Shown piece after piece: positions 1-6,942 of a stretch of DNA of 10,097 nt. The position numbers and the translations under genes are program-made. The stretch is from positions 13,707,536-13,717,632 of the forward strand of contig NC_045140.1 in NCBI RefSeq assembly GCF_008831285.2, read 5' to 3'. The notes below the pieces were generated by a model. That model worked only from the letters and a program-made list of their open reading frames with translations. It did not search any database and was not told the DNA's origin. The stretch's first letter is position 1. Each line of letters starts with the position of its first letter. Source of the stretch: Nymphaea colorata. Lineage: Eukaryota > Streptophyta > Magnoliopsida > Nymphaeales > Nymphaeaceae.

Positions 1-238
1 ATATGCTGACCATCAATGCTTAAGTAATCCAATATGATTAGAGTGTTCAAAATTCTGCATGGTAATGTGTTCTTGGGTAGTTGAACTTACTGGTTTTGAG
101 AATTGTAATCAAGATGGAATCCAAGAGAAACTACTTGAATATGTTTTGATATGACAAATCTTTTGTTGATAAATAAAAAACACCAAATATGTTTTATGCT
201 ATAACGCATGATAGTGCAAGCGGAGTTTGATAGTTGGC
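1..238. other. Non-coding flank, nothing recognised
   Basis: AT-rich sequence in which I see no gene, RNA or repeat that can be supported. Short open frames on both strands have no recognisable domain and look like chance. Confidence 0.4.
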
Positions 239-1096
239 TGTGTCCCGGGAGGTTATGGGGTGGCATGAGCTCATTGTAGCTGCCCATTTATTCATCTACA
301 CCAGACTGCCCACAAGGTATTGGGTGGCACAAGGGCCCATAATTTTGAATCTGTTTGTGATGGAGAAAGAGGCGTCTCCTGGTCCCTCAAAACGAGTGCC
401 TAGAGGGGCCGGTCTACCACTTGGGCTAAGGCTGGGTGGTTGGACCATGATGCAACAACAGTGATCTCAGATATCTTAAGAGTCTTCACTACTAGTTACC
501 CTCAGTCTTTTGGACTACCTAGTGAAGATTGGTTCTGTTTTGCTGTGTTTGTGACCACAGGGATTTCTGCTGATACTCGTCACTATGACCATGATTGGTA
601 GTTGTTAGATTATCAGTGTATCTTTGCAATACACAAGGATTTGTGTTACAAGATTTCAGCTCATAGGGGGGTAGTTTTGAGCTGTCTACTAGCTTTTGGT
701 TTGATACAACCGTATATCTATCGTGTCGAACCATGCTTCACCTTAGGTTGGATATTTCCAAACTTTGAGAAATATGACCAATTTTCCTTCTATTTCTACA
801 AATAGATCTTGATTGACTGATGACTTTAGGATTGGACTCCCTCAGTTTTACGATGAAGTAGAATTAGCAATCTAGGCATTGAGTCAAGCCTCAAATATTT
901 TTGTAGTTGTTGTCATTTGAGTCGATGTATTTTGATTTGGGATCTAGATAGATTTTTGAGATGTCCTTCATTGTTTGCATTTGTTTTGTTTTGGTCATTG
1001 CTTAAGATTTGATTTGGCTTTTAAGACTTAAATGTTCATTTTCATTATTTGTCTTCATTTAAAAAAAAGATTGGTGTCAAAACTTGGGTCATGACA
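239..1096 (+). repeat. Probable 5' LTR of Ty3/gypsy-like element (left edge uncertain)
   Basis: The right edge is supported: the segment ends with GTCATGACA at 1096, and a primer-binding-site-like sequence follows four bases later. A TGACA end next to an initiator-Met-type site is common in plant Ty3/gypsy elements. The left edge is a guess at a TGTGTCCC start at 239; no target duplication can be checked because the 3' LTR is absent from the window. The interval is non-coding and T-rich towards its right end. It contains an imperfect direct repeat (250-274 and 315-340). Short open frames inside it carry no domain. Confidence 0.4.
250..340. repeat. Imperfect direct repeat, about 25 bp, offset 65 bp
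   Basis: The unit at 250-274 (AGGTTATGGGGTGGCATGAG...) resembles the unit at 315-340 (AGGTATTGGGTGGCACAAGG...). Both end in CAT. It may be a diverged internal duplication of the LTR or flank. No function can be assigned. Confidence 0.4.
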
Positions 1097-1100
1097 ACTT

Positions 1101-1113
1101 TGATATCAGAGCC
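1101..1113 (+). promoter_or_regulatory. Retrotransposon primer-binding site (initiator tRNA-Met type)
   Basis: TGATATCAGAGCC matches 12 of 13 bases of the usual plant site TGGTATCAGAGCC, which is complementary to the 3' end of initiator tRNA-Met and primes minus-strand DNA synthesis. It lies four bases after the inferred LTR end at 1096, the expected place. The single difference is the third base (A for G), which fits a decayed copy. Confidence 0.75.
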
Positions 1114-1580
1114 AATGCCTAGAATATGTGTCCAATGCCTAGTGCTAGACGTGAAAAGAAAAACAAGAAAAGTGACGAGCCTAGGGTACAAGGGTGTTTG
1201 TATATTAAGTTTGAGCAAAAACCTAAAGATTTGAGGCAACATAGAATTATGTTTGGATATGAACATAAAGAAAATATGTTCATGATGTTCCCCTTGAATG
1301 TGTAGTTTAGATGGCATGCACTCGAGGTTGAAACACGAGGGGTAGAGGTCATAGCCCTCACAATGTTGGAGATCAAATTGCAGACAACGGCCTTTTTGGT
1401 TTCGGAGCACTATTGGGAGACATCTAGCAGCAGCAAGAGTTCACCATGCACACTCTAGTGACATCTCAGGGCTGATGCATGATCTTGTACAAAGTACTTC
1501 TTCTGGCAGAAGAAGTGTAGTGACTGACAAAATCAAGAACCATGAAGCCAATGGCATAACACAAAGAATTTTTGAATCTA
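1114..1580 (+). other. Retroelement leader and decayed gag N-terminal region
   Basis: This stretch lies between the primer-binding site and the first recognisable gag segment. No frame stays open and I see no conserved motif. By position it should hold the untranslated leader and the N-terminal part of gag, now too mutated to read. Confidence 0.4.
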
Positions 1581-2058
1581 TATCCACCAAAGTTCAATGG
1601 AAAGGGTATTGCAGATGATCCTGAGGAGTGGTTGAAGGAGATTGAGAAAATCTTCACTACTCTAAATGTGCTCGATGATAAGAAGGTTCAATTTGGAACC
1701 TTCACTATAAAGGTTATGAAGAGGAGTGGTGGCAGACACAGTGCAAAGTGAAGTTCATAGAATGAGAGAAAACATTGAGGGATTTCAAGGGCACATTTAA
1801 AAATGCCTACATTCTAGCTTTCACACGACAAAGGTGTATGGAAAGATTCTTGGAATTGGAGCAAGGGAGCATGAGCTTACATAAATATGTGGTCAAATTC
1901 TGATACTTGGAGAAATATTGTCCACATACTTACACTACAGACACGGATAGAAGTATACAAATTTGTGAAAGGACATGAAGATGGGTTGAGGATGAAGGTG
2001 ATGGGTAGTCGTCCAATAGATTTCGATGATGCCATTGATGTGGCTACATGCTTTGAAG
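1581..2058 (+). pseudogene. gag pseudogene, 5' part (capsid, Retrotrans_gag-type domain)
   Basis: Gag is the structural protein that packages retroelement RNA. The piece opens with YPPKFNGKG...DDPEEWLKEIEKIF at 1581 onward, a typical start of the plant gypsy gag domain. It continues with EEWWQTQ (from 1718), an ELEQGSMSL block near 1855-1880 and a final block with SRPIDFDDAIDVA before 2058. The reading moves through three frames: shifts fall near 1713-1718 and near 1935-1945. Stop codons occur at 1763-1765 and 1901-1903, and the first frame itself closes at 1749-1751. The hAT insertion at 2058/2059 then cuts the gene. It cannot make a functional Gag. Confidence 0.8.
2051..2058. repeat. Left copy of 8-bp target site duplication (CTTTGAAG)
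   Basis: CTTTGAAG here is repeated exactly at 5658-5665, immediately outside the other end of the hAT element. Eight base pairs is the standard hAT duplication length. The two preceding bases (TG) also match on both sides, but on the right they belong to the element's own terminus, so eight is the preferred length. Confidence 0.93.
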
Positions 2059-2068
2059 CATTGTTATC
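2059..2068 (+). repeat. Left terminal inverted repeat of hAT element
   Basis: CATTGTTATC begins directly after the duplication. It pairs with GATAACATTG at 5648-5657 with one mismatch. CA...TG outer bases and a short TIR are usual for hAT elements. Confidence 0.88.
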
Positions 2069-2073
2069 ACTGG

Positions 2074-2152
2074 CGTAGCGTATCACGTATCGGTCAGGCC
2101 AACCTATACGCCGTATCGTAACGTATCGTAAACGTATTGTAACGTATCGTAA
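2074..2152 (+). repeat. Left subterminal motif array (CGTATCG type)
   Basis: CGTATC occurs at 2079, 2086, 2112, 2122 and 2143, with a CGTATT variant at 2133, all in one orientation. The last four are spaced 10, 11 and 10 bp apart, about one DNA turn. In hAT elements such as Ac, short subterminal repeats are binding sites for the transposase N-terminal zinc finger. A similar role here is inferred, not shown. Confidence 0.75.
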
Positions 2153-2245
2153 AATTAATTTTTTAATTTTTAAAAAATATTAAAAAATAATAAAAAATTC
2201 CAAAAAATTATAAAAATTCCAAAAAAATCCGAAAAACAAGTAAAA
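2153..2245. repeat. A/T-rich tract inside left end of hAT element
   Basis: Runs of A and T with a loosely repeated AAAAAATTCC-like unit. It lies between the left subterminal array and the 3' side of the transposase gene. No coding potential is visible. It may contain the polyadenylation region of the minus-strand transcript, but no single signal stands out. Confidence 0.5.
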
Positions 2246-2506
2246 ATAAAAACAAATTAGGAAAAATGTATTTAAAGGAACATTCATCATTCATGTATAT
2301 GATTATGAAGTATGAAGTATGAACTATGAAGTATGAACTATGAACTATGAACAACACATTCCAAAATAAGAAATCAGACATTCAAAATAACATAATAAGC
2401 AGCTGAACAGAATTCGATTACATCACAATTCATAAGTTCAAAAGTGAAAACATATAGTTATCAATCATGATTCATTCAATTCAAGTTTTGACAACAACAA
2501 TCCTCG
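2246..2506. other. Transposase 3' flank inside hAT element
   Basis: Between the A/T tract and the transposase stop codon. Apart from the 7-bp tandem repeat I see no gene. By position it should include the 3' UTR of the minus-strand transcript. Confidence 0.5.
2304..2352 (+). repeat. 7-bp tandem repeat, TATGAAG/TATGAAC, seven copies
   Basis: Seven contiguous 7-bp units: TATGAAG, TATGAAG, TATGAAC, TATGAAG, then three TATGAAC. Only the last base of the unit varies. It lies in the transposon's 3' untranslated side (minus-strand gene) and looks like a minisatellite that could vary in copy number between element copies. Confidence 0.85.
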
Positions 2507-2795
2507 TCAATCGTCATTTCCATCATCATCTTCATGATCATCTTCATTTTGTTCATTAAGTGCTTCTATCCCCTCTGTTGGAAATGGAATGTCACCAACA
2601 TTCCATTGCTCTCCAGCCTCTCCTTCAATAATCTCTGCTACTCCTTCAAGGTTCAAAAAATCAAGATCGTCCTCAAGGTCATCAAGTATTACAGATTGTT
2701 CTTCTTCAACCCAAGAATCTAATATACCAAAATGGTCAATGTTGATAGGATCATATTGAGTGTGATGCTTCCTCGTAGATGTTGTTTCTAATTGC

Positions 2796-3027
2796 CTAAC
2801 AAGAGAAACTCGCGAACAAAGTAGCATGGAGGAAAAAAACATAACGGAGAGGCGGCTTATTGCAGCAAGCACGTATTCAGTCAGAATCCATGCATCAGGC
2901 TTTTTCGTCTTCGCAAGCAAATGGGTCAATTCAATGTAGAGTAGACCTGTAGGCAGTCAAGAAAAGACAAAATGTTAGAAATTAAAATATATATTAGAAT
3001 TTGCTATTTTGCATAACAAATGTTTAC
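2796..3027 (-). other. Inferred intron near the transposase C-terminus (232 nt)
   Basis: On the minus strand the donor is CAAAG|GTAAAC and the acceptor TTCTCTTGTTAG|GCAATTAG. Splicing joins ...MKLRQ to RQLETTSTRK...YDPINIDHFG in frame, reproducing the usual tail after the dimerisation region. Another AG (CTACAG, next exon base 2946) would give an early stop, so it is less likely, or it marks a cassette exon. Confidence 0.65.
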
Positions 3028-3205
3028 CTTTGTCTCAACTTCATATTATAACGAACATAAACAAGGTCATTCAACCTTTTATGTTCCAACCTAAATACAC
3101 TCCAATTTCTTTCACATCCAGTTGCACTACATGTTTGGCCGAGGATTCTAATTGCAAGCTTCCTTAATTCTGAGCAATCAGGCCCAAACCTTTCCCGCCA
3201 CAAAT

Positions 3206-3313
3206 CTAATAACAGATGGAAAGTAAAAATTAGATAGAATAAATATACGAGAAGGTAGAAGCTAAACAACAAATAAAATAAACCAAAAAGTATAAAGTCT
3301 CTTTTTCTAATAC
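3206..3313 (-). other. Inferred intron in transposase gene (108 nt)
   Basis: On the minus strand it starts GTATTAG and ends TTATTAG. Retained, it would insert a very hydrophobic F/L/Y-rich segment that does not belong in this family. Removed, it joins ...MSTMRP to DLWRERFGPD in frame, as expected before the dimerisation domain. Confidence 0.8.
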
Positions 3314-4637
3314 CTGGACGCATAGTTGACATGCATCGAATTGCTGTGTCTCTCCCCATGCTACCAAAAGCCGTATCATATTTGTTGATCGACATATGGA
3401 TAGCGTCTTGTTCTTTATAATCACTTACTAATACCTCAACACAATCCAACATGCCATACTCGACATCTCTCTCCTTTTTAAAAGTGAGAAGATATCTAAT
3501 AGCAGGATTTAGGTAGTAGGCTGCTACATGAAGTGGATGATGAAGTTGTCCAGACCACCTTTCATCTATAATCTTCCATATTGGCATGTACAACTTTTTT
3601 TTCCCCTTCATATTATTCTCTAACGGCCTCCTTGGCTCTATCCATAGACTAGTATAAATATCCAATAGAAGGCCTATCTTCACTATCAACTAATCTGAGG
3701 ACTTTCACTAGAGGTACACAAATCTTCAATAAGTGCACACATGATTCCCAAAAGTCAGCATCGAAGATGGTATCCACAACTGTCATAGCCTTTCTTTTAT
3801 AGGCATGTGTATATTCAGCCTAATCATCACTTGAAAACATCTGCTTGAGAGGAGTTCTTTGCTTGACTATACCCTGCACAGTCAAAACATTTGTAGCAAA
3901 CCGTGTTTGTGCAGGTCGAATCAATTCAGCCCCATTTGTGAATTTTCTCATCAAATTCAAGACATAAGCATGATTATAAATAAACTTCGTGATTTCTTGG
4001 CATCTTTGAACTGTCAACTTCATATCATCTCTTTCAGCAAGATCCTGAAGCATAAGATTTATACAGTGAGCAGTACATGAACTCCAATAAAATGTCCTAT
4101 ATCGTGCTGCTAACATTTCACCTGCAGCTTTATAATTTGCTGCATTATCAGTAATAAATTGCACGACATTTTGAGCCCAACTTCTTGTATAACTTTATCA
4201 AAAAGCTCAAACAAAACATCAACAGTCTTAGGAGTATCAGACAAATCAACAGATTTTAAGAACATAGTACCAAGGAGGCAATATACAAGGAAGTTTACCA
4301 ATGTTCTGTTCTTGATGTCTGTCCACCCATCTGCCATTACACTGCATCCTGTAGCTTTCCAGCTCAATTTCAGTTCATCACAATATGCCTTGACATCTCT
4401 AACTACATTGTTGAGAATTTTACCTCGCAATTTATGAAAAGAGGGCATTTTATACCCACGACCTACAGTAGCAATCGCATCTGCTATAGCCTGAAAATGA
4501 AAAGAGTTTGCTGCATTGAAGGGAATGGATGCGTCATAGAACCACCTTCCTATGGTTTCATCTGCTGCTTCAACAATATCTTTTGAACACATGGCTGTAC
4601 GAATCTCAGGCTGAGCACCAACAACAGTATAATTGGG

Positions 4638-4645
4638 AAAAAAAA
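4638..4645 (-). other. T8 homopolymer with frameshift in transposase
   Basis: On the minus strand the run is AAG AAT TTT TTT TCC. One T fewer would keep the BED-finger frame joined to the DUF659 frame (PNYTVVGAQPEI...). As written the upstream frame stops at 4606-4608. Most likely an indel mutation in a homopolymer; assembly error is also possible. Confidence 0.75.
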
Positions 4646-4740
4646 TTCTTGATCGAACCAGACATATTACTTGACTTCATAGTAGGTACTCTACCGACAC
4701 CAGTACGACCCCCACTCCTGCCATGTCCTCGTAAACCTGT

Positions 4741-4764
4741 ACTTGCACTTGCACTTGCACTTGC
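4741..4764. repeat. Hexanucleotide coding repeat, ACTTGC x4
   Basis: Four copies of ACTTGC on the plus strand encode the ASASASAS run of the minus-strand transposase, in the linker between the basic patch and the start of the catalytic region. Likely slippage expansion in a disordered linker. Confidence 0.85.
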
Positions 4765-5180
4765 ACCTCTTCTTTTTTTGGTTGCAGTTGAAGAACCACC
4801 TGTATGCATAATGTCTTTCCCTTTAGCTGTTCCCAAATTGACACCAACATGTTCTTCTTCAAGCTCAATGTCTTCACCTTCACTTTCTTCCTGTGCATGT
4901 GGGTCCCCATATCCTTCCTCTGCATCTTGCATTTCTTTTTCAATCCTATTTGCTTTCACTGCATTAAAAAGCTCCATACACTGGTGCTTTACATACGCTG
5001 GCAATGGGTTCTCTTGGGAGCCATTGCAAGCAGCCACATCACTGTGTGTACTAGCTATATGGTTTTTAAAGCGAGAGATCCCTCCTGATATGATTTGCTT
5101 ACAATAATTACACTTAACCCTTAACCTATCTTTAGGATTCACCCTTGTACACCACTGCCATGCTGGATCCGACATTATAT

Positions 5181-5265
5181 CTTTACAAAATAAGTAAAAC
5201 ATACAAATAAATGCAGGAAATAAGAGAAATGAATGATTCAACGACAAAAATGAGTTATTTCTTAC
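5181..5265 (-). other. Inferred 5' leader intron of transposase gene (85 nt)
   Basis: On the minus strand it begins GTAAGA and ends TTTTGTAAAG, a plausible GT-AG plant intron with a T-rich 3' part. It ends five bases before the transposase ATG. Inferred from splice signals only. Confidence 0.55.
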
Positions 5266-5442
5266 CTTCTTGGTGTCTGAAACCAAAAAACCCTCTTTAT
5301 CCAAGCTTCCCACCGTCCCGAGACTCCCCACAACAAGAAATAAAGCTTCTTCACCGGCAAATCTTGATGCAAATGGAGAAAATCTCTCCCTCCCACGTCT
5401 CTTGTAGTGTTTAGAAACAATAGAAGAGAGAGAGAGGAGCAT
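5184..5442 (-). other. Transposase 5' leader with possible uORF and intron
   Basis: An upstream ATG at 5440-5442 opens a frame that, unspliced, runs without a stop into the transposase start, adding 89 residues. A good donor (AAG|GTAAGA, exon ending at 5266) and a T-rich acceptor (GTAAAG|ATATAATG, exon starting at 5180) define an 85-nt intron. Splicing it would end the upstream frame after 60 codons at a TAA whose last base is the A of the transposase ATG. The leader's extra sequence has no BED-family similarity that I can recognise, so I treat it as 5' UTR. Confidence 0.5.
5424..5437. repeat. Short (GA)n tract in transposase leader
   Basis: GAAGAGAGAGAGAG on the plus strand reads as CT repeats on the transposase strand, just after the upstream ATG. 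CT-rich leaders near transcription starts are common in plants; a promoter role is inference. Confidence 0.5.
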
Positions 5443-5499
5443 AGGTTTTAAAAAGAAGACGCAAAAAGGGGCTGTCGTGCCCCCTTTTCATTTTAACCC

Positions 5500-5647
5500 C
5501 GTATCATACGATACGGTGCCCGTATCGTGCGATGCGGGCGATACGCGTGCGATACTCACGCGTATCGTGCGTATAACTCGTATCGTATCATTTATGTTGA
5601 TATGGACGACACGTATCGTACGATACGCGTCCGTATCATACGATACA
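5500..5647. repeat. Right subterminal motif array with palindromes
   Basis: At least ten exact CGTATC or GATACG motifs in both orientations fill this 148-bp stretch. They include a perfect 16-bp palindrome CGTATCGTACGATACG at 5612-5627 and near-palindromes CGTATCATACGATACG at 5500-5515 and CGTATCATACGATAC at 5632-5646. The array is far more CpG-rich than its surroundings. It lies upstream of the transposase gene, so it may serve both as end-recognition sites and near the promoter. Function is inferred by analogy with other hAT elements. Confidence 0.8.
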
Positions 5648-5657
5648 GATAACATTG
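5648..5657 (-). repeat. Right terminal inverted repeat of hAT element
   Basis: GATAACATTG, the inverse of CAATGTTATC, matches the left end with one difference and abuts the right duplication copy. Confidence 0.88.
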
Positions 5658-5665
5658 CTTTGAAG
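5658..5665. repeat. Right copy of 8-bp target site duplication (CTTTGAAG)
   Basis: Identical to 2051-2058. Counting one copy only, the gag frame reads on without shift from ...TGC TTT GAA into GAG GAT at 5665. Confidence 0.93.
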
Positions 5666-5931
5666 AGGATTCAGACAACAATCATGGAATAGGCAAGAAG
5701 CATGAAGTCTTCAAACTAAGGCAAAAGGAGAACCAGATCAAGAGGATCCATAGTGATAGAGTGAAGCTTGAGGAGAAGTTCAAAAAGCAAAGATCGTCAC
5801 CATGTAGGAGGGATGATGAGTGTCCCAAGTGTCATCTTCAACACCTTGGTGAACCATGCTACTGAGATACATGAGTGTGTTTATATTGAGGTACAAAGGG
5901 ACACTTCATTCGAAAATGTCCAAAGAAGAAA
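5666..5931 (+). pseudogene. gag pseudogene, 3' part with two zinc-knuckle motifs
   Basis: The nucleic-acid-binding end of Gag. It keeps the frame of the 5' part before the hAT insertion. A first motif, C-X2-C-X3-H-X4-C, lies at 5821-5859. A second CCHC knuckle lies at 5878-5919, but its second cysteine codon is TGA (5887-5889): C-X2-stop-X4-H-X4-C. Further TGA stops are at 5863-5865 and 5872-5874. The paired motifs are typical of plant gypsy elements of chromovirus type. Not functional. Confidence 0.8.
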
Positions 5932-6330
5932 GTGGCAGAGCAAAAATTGAGGAAGGGGCAGCCAACCTCTAGAGAAGAAGGTACCAGACGAGTCTGTGCT
6001 ACCACTATAGAGGATCTGAAATTCAATGATTTCATTAAAGATATAGTTTTTGTAAATTCTCATTGGGTGAATGTTCTTTTTGACTCTGGAGCAACACATT
6101 TTTTTATTTCAAAGAGATTTGTTGAATTATTAGAAGTAGAAGAAAAGAACATGCCATATGAATTGCTAGTTCGTACACTAGTAGGAAACAAAGATACCTA
6201 CATAACATATGTAGAATACGTCAAAATATAGGGATACTTGCTACCAGCTAAGTTAGTGGTGATGAACATGGAGGGGTATCATGTGATTTGAGGCATGGAT
6301 TGGTTATCCACCACTATGTGAACATTGACT
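5932..6330 (+). pseudogene. Retroelement aspartic protease, degenerate
   Basis: The protease cleaves the Gag-Pol polyprotein. The active-site motif DSGATHFFIS starts at 6082, with VLF before it as usual. A downstream GMDWLS motif at about 6292-6309 is the conserved end of the plant gypsy protease region. TAG at 6229-6231 and TGA at 6289-6291 break it, and a frameshift follows near 6312. It shares the frame of the zinc-knuckle part, so gag and pol were probably one long frame. Confidence 0.85.
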
Positions 6331-6537
6331 GCACGAAAAATAAATTGAAGATCTGTATGCAAAAGGATCAAAATGTCAAATTTGGAGTGAAGAAACTTCA
6401 GAGTGAAGGAAGGATGATCATCTTATCAATCAAAGAAATAAAATACATGAAGGCGGGTGCATAACATATTTGGTAAATATGAAAGCAACATGAGTAAATT
6501 AGTACCTATTGAGGGAGTAATAGTGAATAATTATGTA
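6331..6537 (+). pseudogene. Protease-RT linker, degenerate
   Basis: After the shift near 6312, another frame reads KLKICMQKD...KFGVKKLQSEGRM, ending at TAA in the GCA TAA of about 6461-6463. It resembles the spacer between protease and RT in plant gypsy elements. No catalytic motif is expected. Confidence 0.55.
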
Positions 6538-6942
6538 GATGTGTTTTTTGATGACTTGCCAGGGTAACCACCGAAGAGAGGTGTGGAGTTTGTGATTGAA
6601 TTGATACCTATAACAACTCCTATATCTAAAGCTCCATACCATATGTCACTGACAAAATTAAAAGAGCTAAAGAAATAGATTCAAGACATAGCAAGTAAGG
6701 GATTTATATCACCAAGTGTTTTGCCTAGGGGAGCAGCAGTTCTATTTGTGAAAAAGAAAGATGGTTCAATGTGATTATTCATTGATTATCGAACGTTGAA
6801 TAATGTCACAATCAAGAACAATACCCATTGCCAAGAATTGAAGATTTATTCAATCAAATGAAAAATGGAAAAGTTATTTTCTAAAGTTAACCCGAGATCA
6901 GGATACTATCAATTACGGATTAAGGAAGAAGACATTCCCAAT
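6538..6942 (+). pseudogene. Reverse transcriptase, N-terminal part only, degenerate
   Basis: RT copies element RNA to DNA. Blocks seen are [54 protein letters not shown] and, after two shifts (near 6823 and 6875), SGYYQLRIKEEDIP. Stops: TAA 6565-6567, TAG 6676-6678, TGA 6772-6774. Similarity ends at about 6942, before the catalytic YxDD motif, so the protein lacks its active centre. The downstream sequence is unrelated, marking a deletion or recombination junction. Confidence 0.85.

Larger units (their letters stand above)
2507..5175 (-). pseudogene. hAT transposase (BED finger, DUF659, hAT dimerisation), broken
   Basis: The family cuts and pastes hAT elements by binding the element ends. 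The start is ATG at 5173-5175 (MSDPAWQW). Residues 22-44 form a BED-type finger, C-X2-C-X13-H-X4-H. An acidic stretch, a basic KKRR patch and a low-complexity ASASASAST run follow. The DUF659/catalytic core has MADGWTD (4317-4337), TDNAANYKAAG (about 4122-4152) and CTAHCINLML (about 4050-4080). The dimerisation region contains GCERNWSVF (about 3100-3130), and the tail is rich in D and E. Damage: an eight-base T run (4638-4645) puts the next part in another frame; a second shift near 4169-4172 reverses it; TAG at 3820-3822 and 3649-3651; TAA at 3613-3615 with a third shift close by. Inferred introns are 3206-3313 and 2796-3027. The family call is firm; the exon model is an inference. Confidence 0.88.
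2059..5657 (-). mobile_element. hAT-superfamily DNA transposon, 3599 bp, nearly complete
   Basis: The element is bounded by perfect 8-bp duplications and by terminal inverted repeats: CATTGTTATC on the left and, read inward from the right, CAATGTTATC (9 of 10 identical). Inside each end lies an array of CGTATC/GATACG motifs. One minus-strand gene encodes a BED-finger, DUF659-type hAT transposase with a C-terminal dimerisation region. The transposase end carrying the N-terminus is the right end. Both termini and the gene are present, so the insertion is structurally whole. However, the transposase has frameshifts and stops, so movement would need an enzyme from another copy. It sits inside a decayed gypsy gag and is therefore the younger insertion. 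Confidence 0.92.
239..6942 (+). mobile_element. Degenerate, 3'-truncated Ty3/gypsy-type LTR retrotransposon, interrupted by a hAT element
   Basis: The order on the plus strand is probable 5' LTR, Met-type primer-binding site, gag domain, zinc knuckles, aspartic protease (DSGATH), linker with GMDWLS, and the N-terminal part of reverse transcriptase. This is the gag-protease-RT order of Ty3/gypsy elements. The paired CCHC-like motifs and the RT sequence suggest a plant chromovirus-like lineage, but integrase and any chromodomain are missing, so the lineage is unproven. Similarity stops at about 6942 inside the RT; no RNase H, integrase, polypurine tract or 3' LTR is seen downstream. The hAT element at 2059-5657 splits gag. 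The 5' limit is approximate. Confidence 0.8.

Noticed and set aside
234-464. Plus-strand open frame of 76 codons
   Set aside because: No family resemblance, and it lies in a region that is probably LTR.
1045-1410. Minus-strand open frame of 121 codons over the retroelement leader
   Set aside because: No recognisable domain, and it lies antisense to the primer-binding site and leader of the retroelement.
2049-2058. A 10-bp duplication (TGCTTTGAAG) instead of 8 bp
   Set aside because: The extra TG on the right belongs to the element terminus, and 8 bp is the hAT standard with CA...TG ends.
2079-2150. CRISPR-like array or satellite
   Set aside because: Motif spacing is 10-11 bp without spacers of CRISPR size, and the arrays occur only at the two ends of a hAT element.
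4638-4645. Programmed frameshift at the T8 run
   Set aside because: Two further frameshift sites and several stop codons elsewhere in the gene point to ordinary decay. The idea needs intact copies with the same run.
4529-5107. Long plus-strand open frame of 192 codons opposite the transposase
   Set aside because: It is antisense to the BED-finger exon and its composition (S/L/P/C-rich) is a reflection of the coding strand. No domain is visible.
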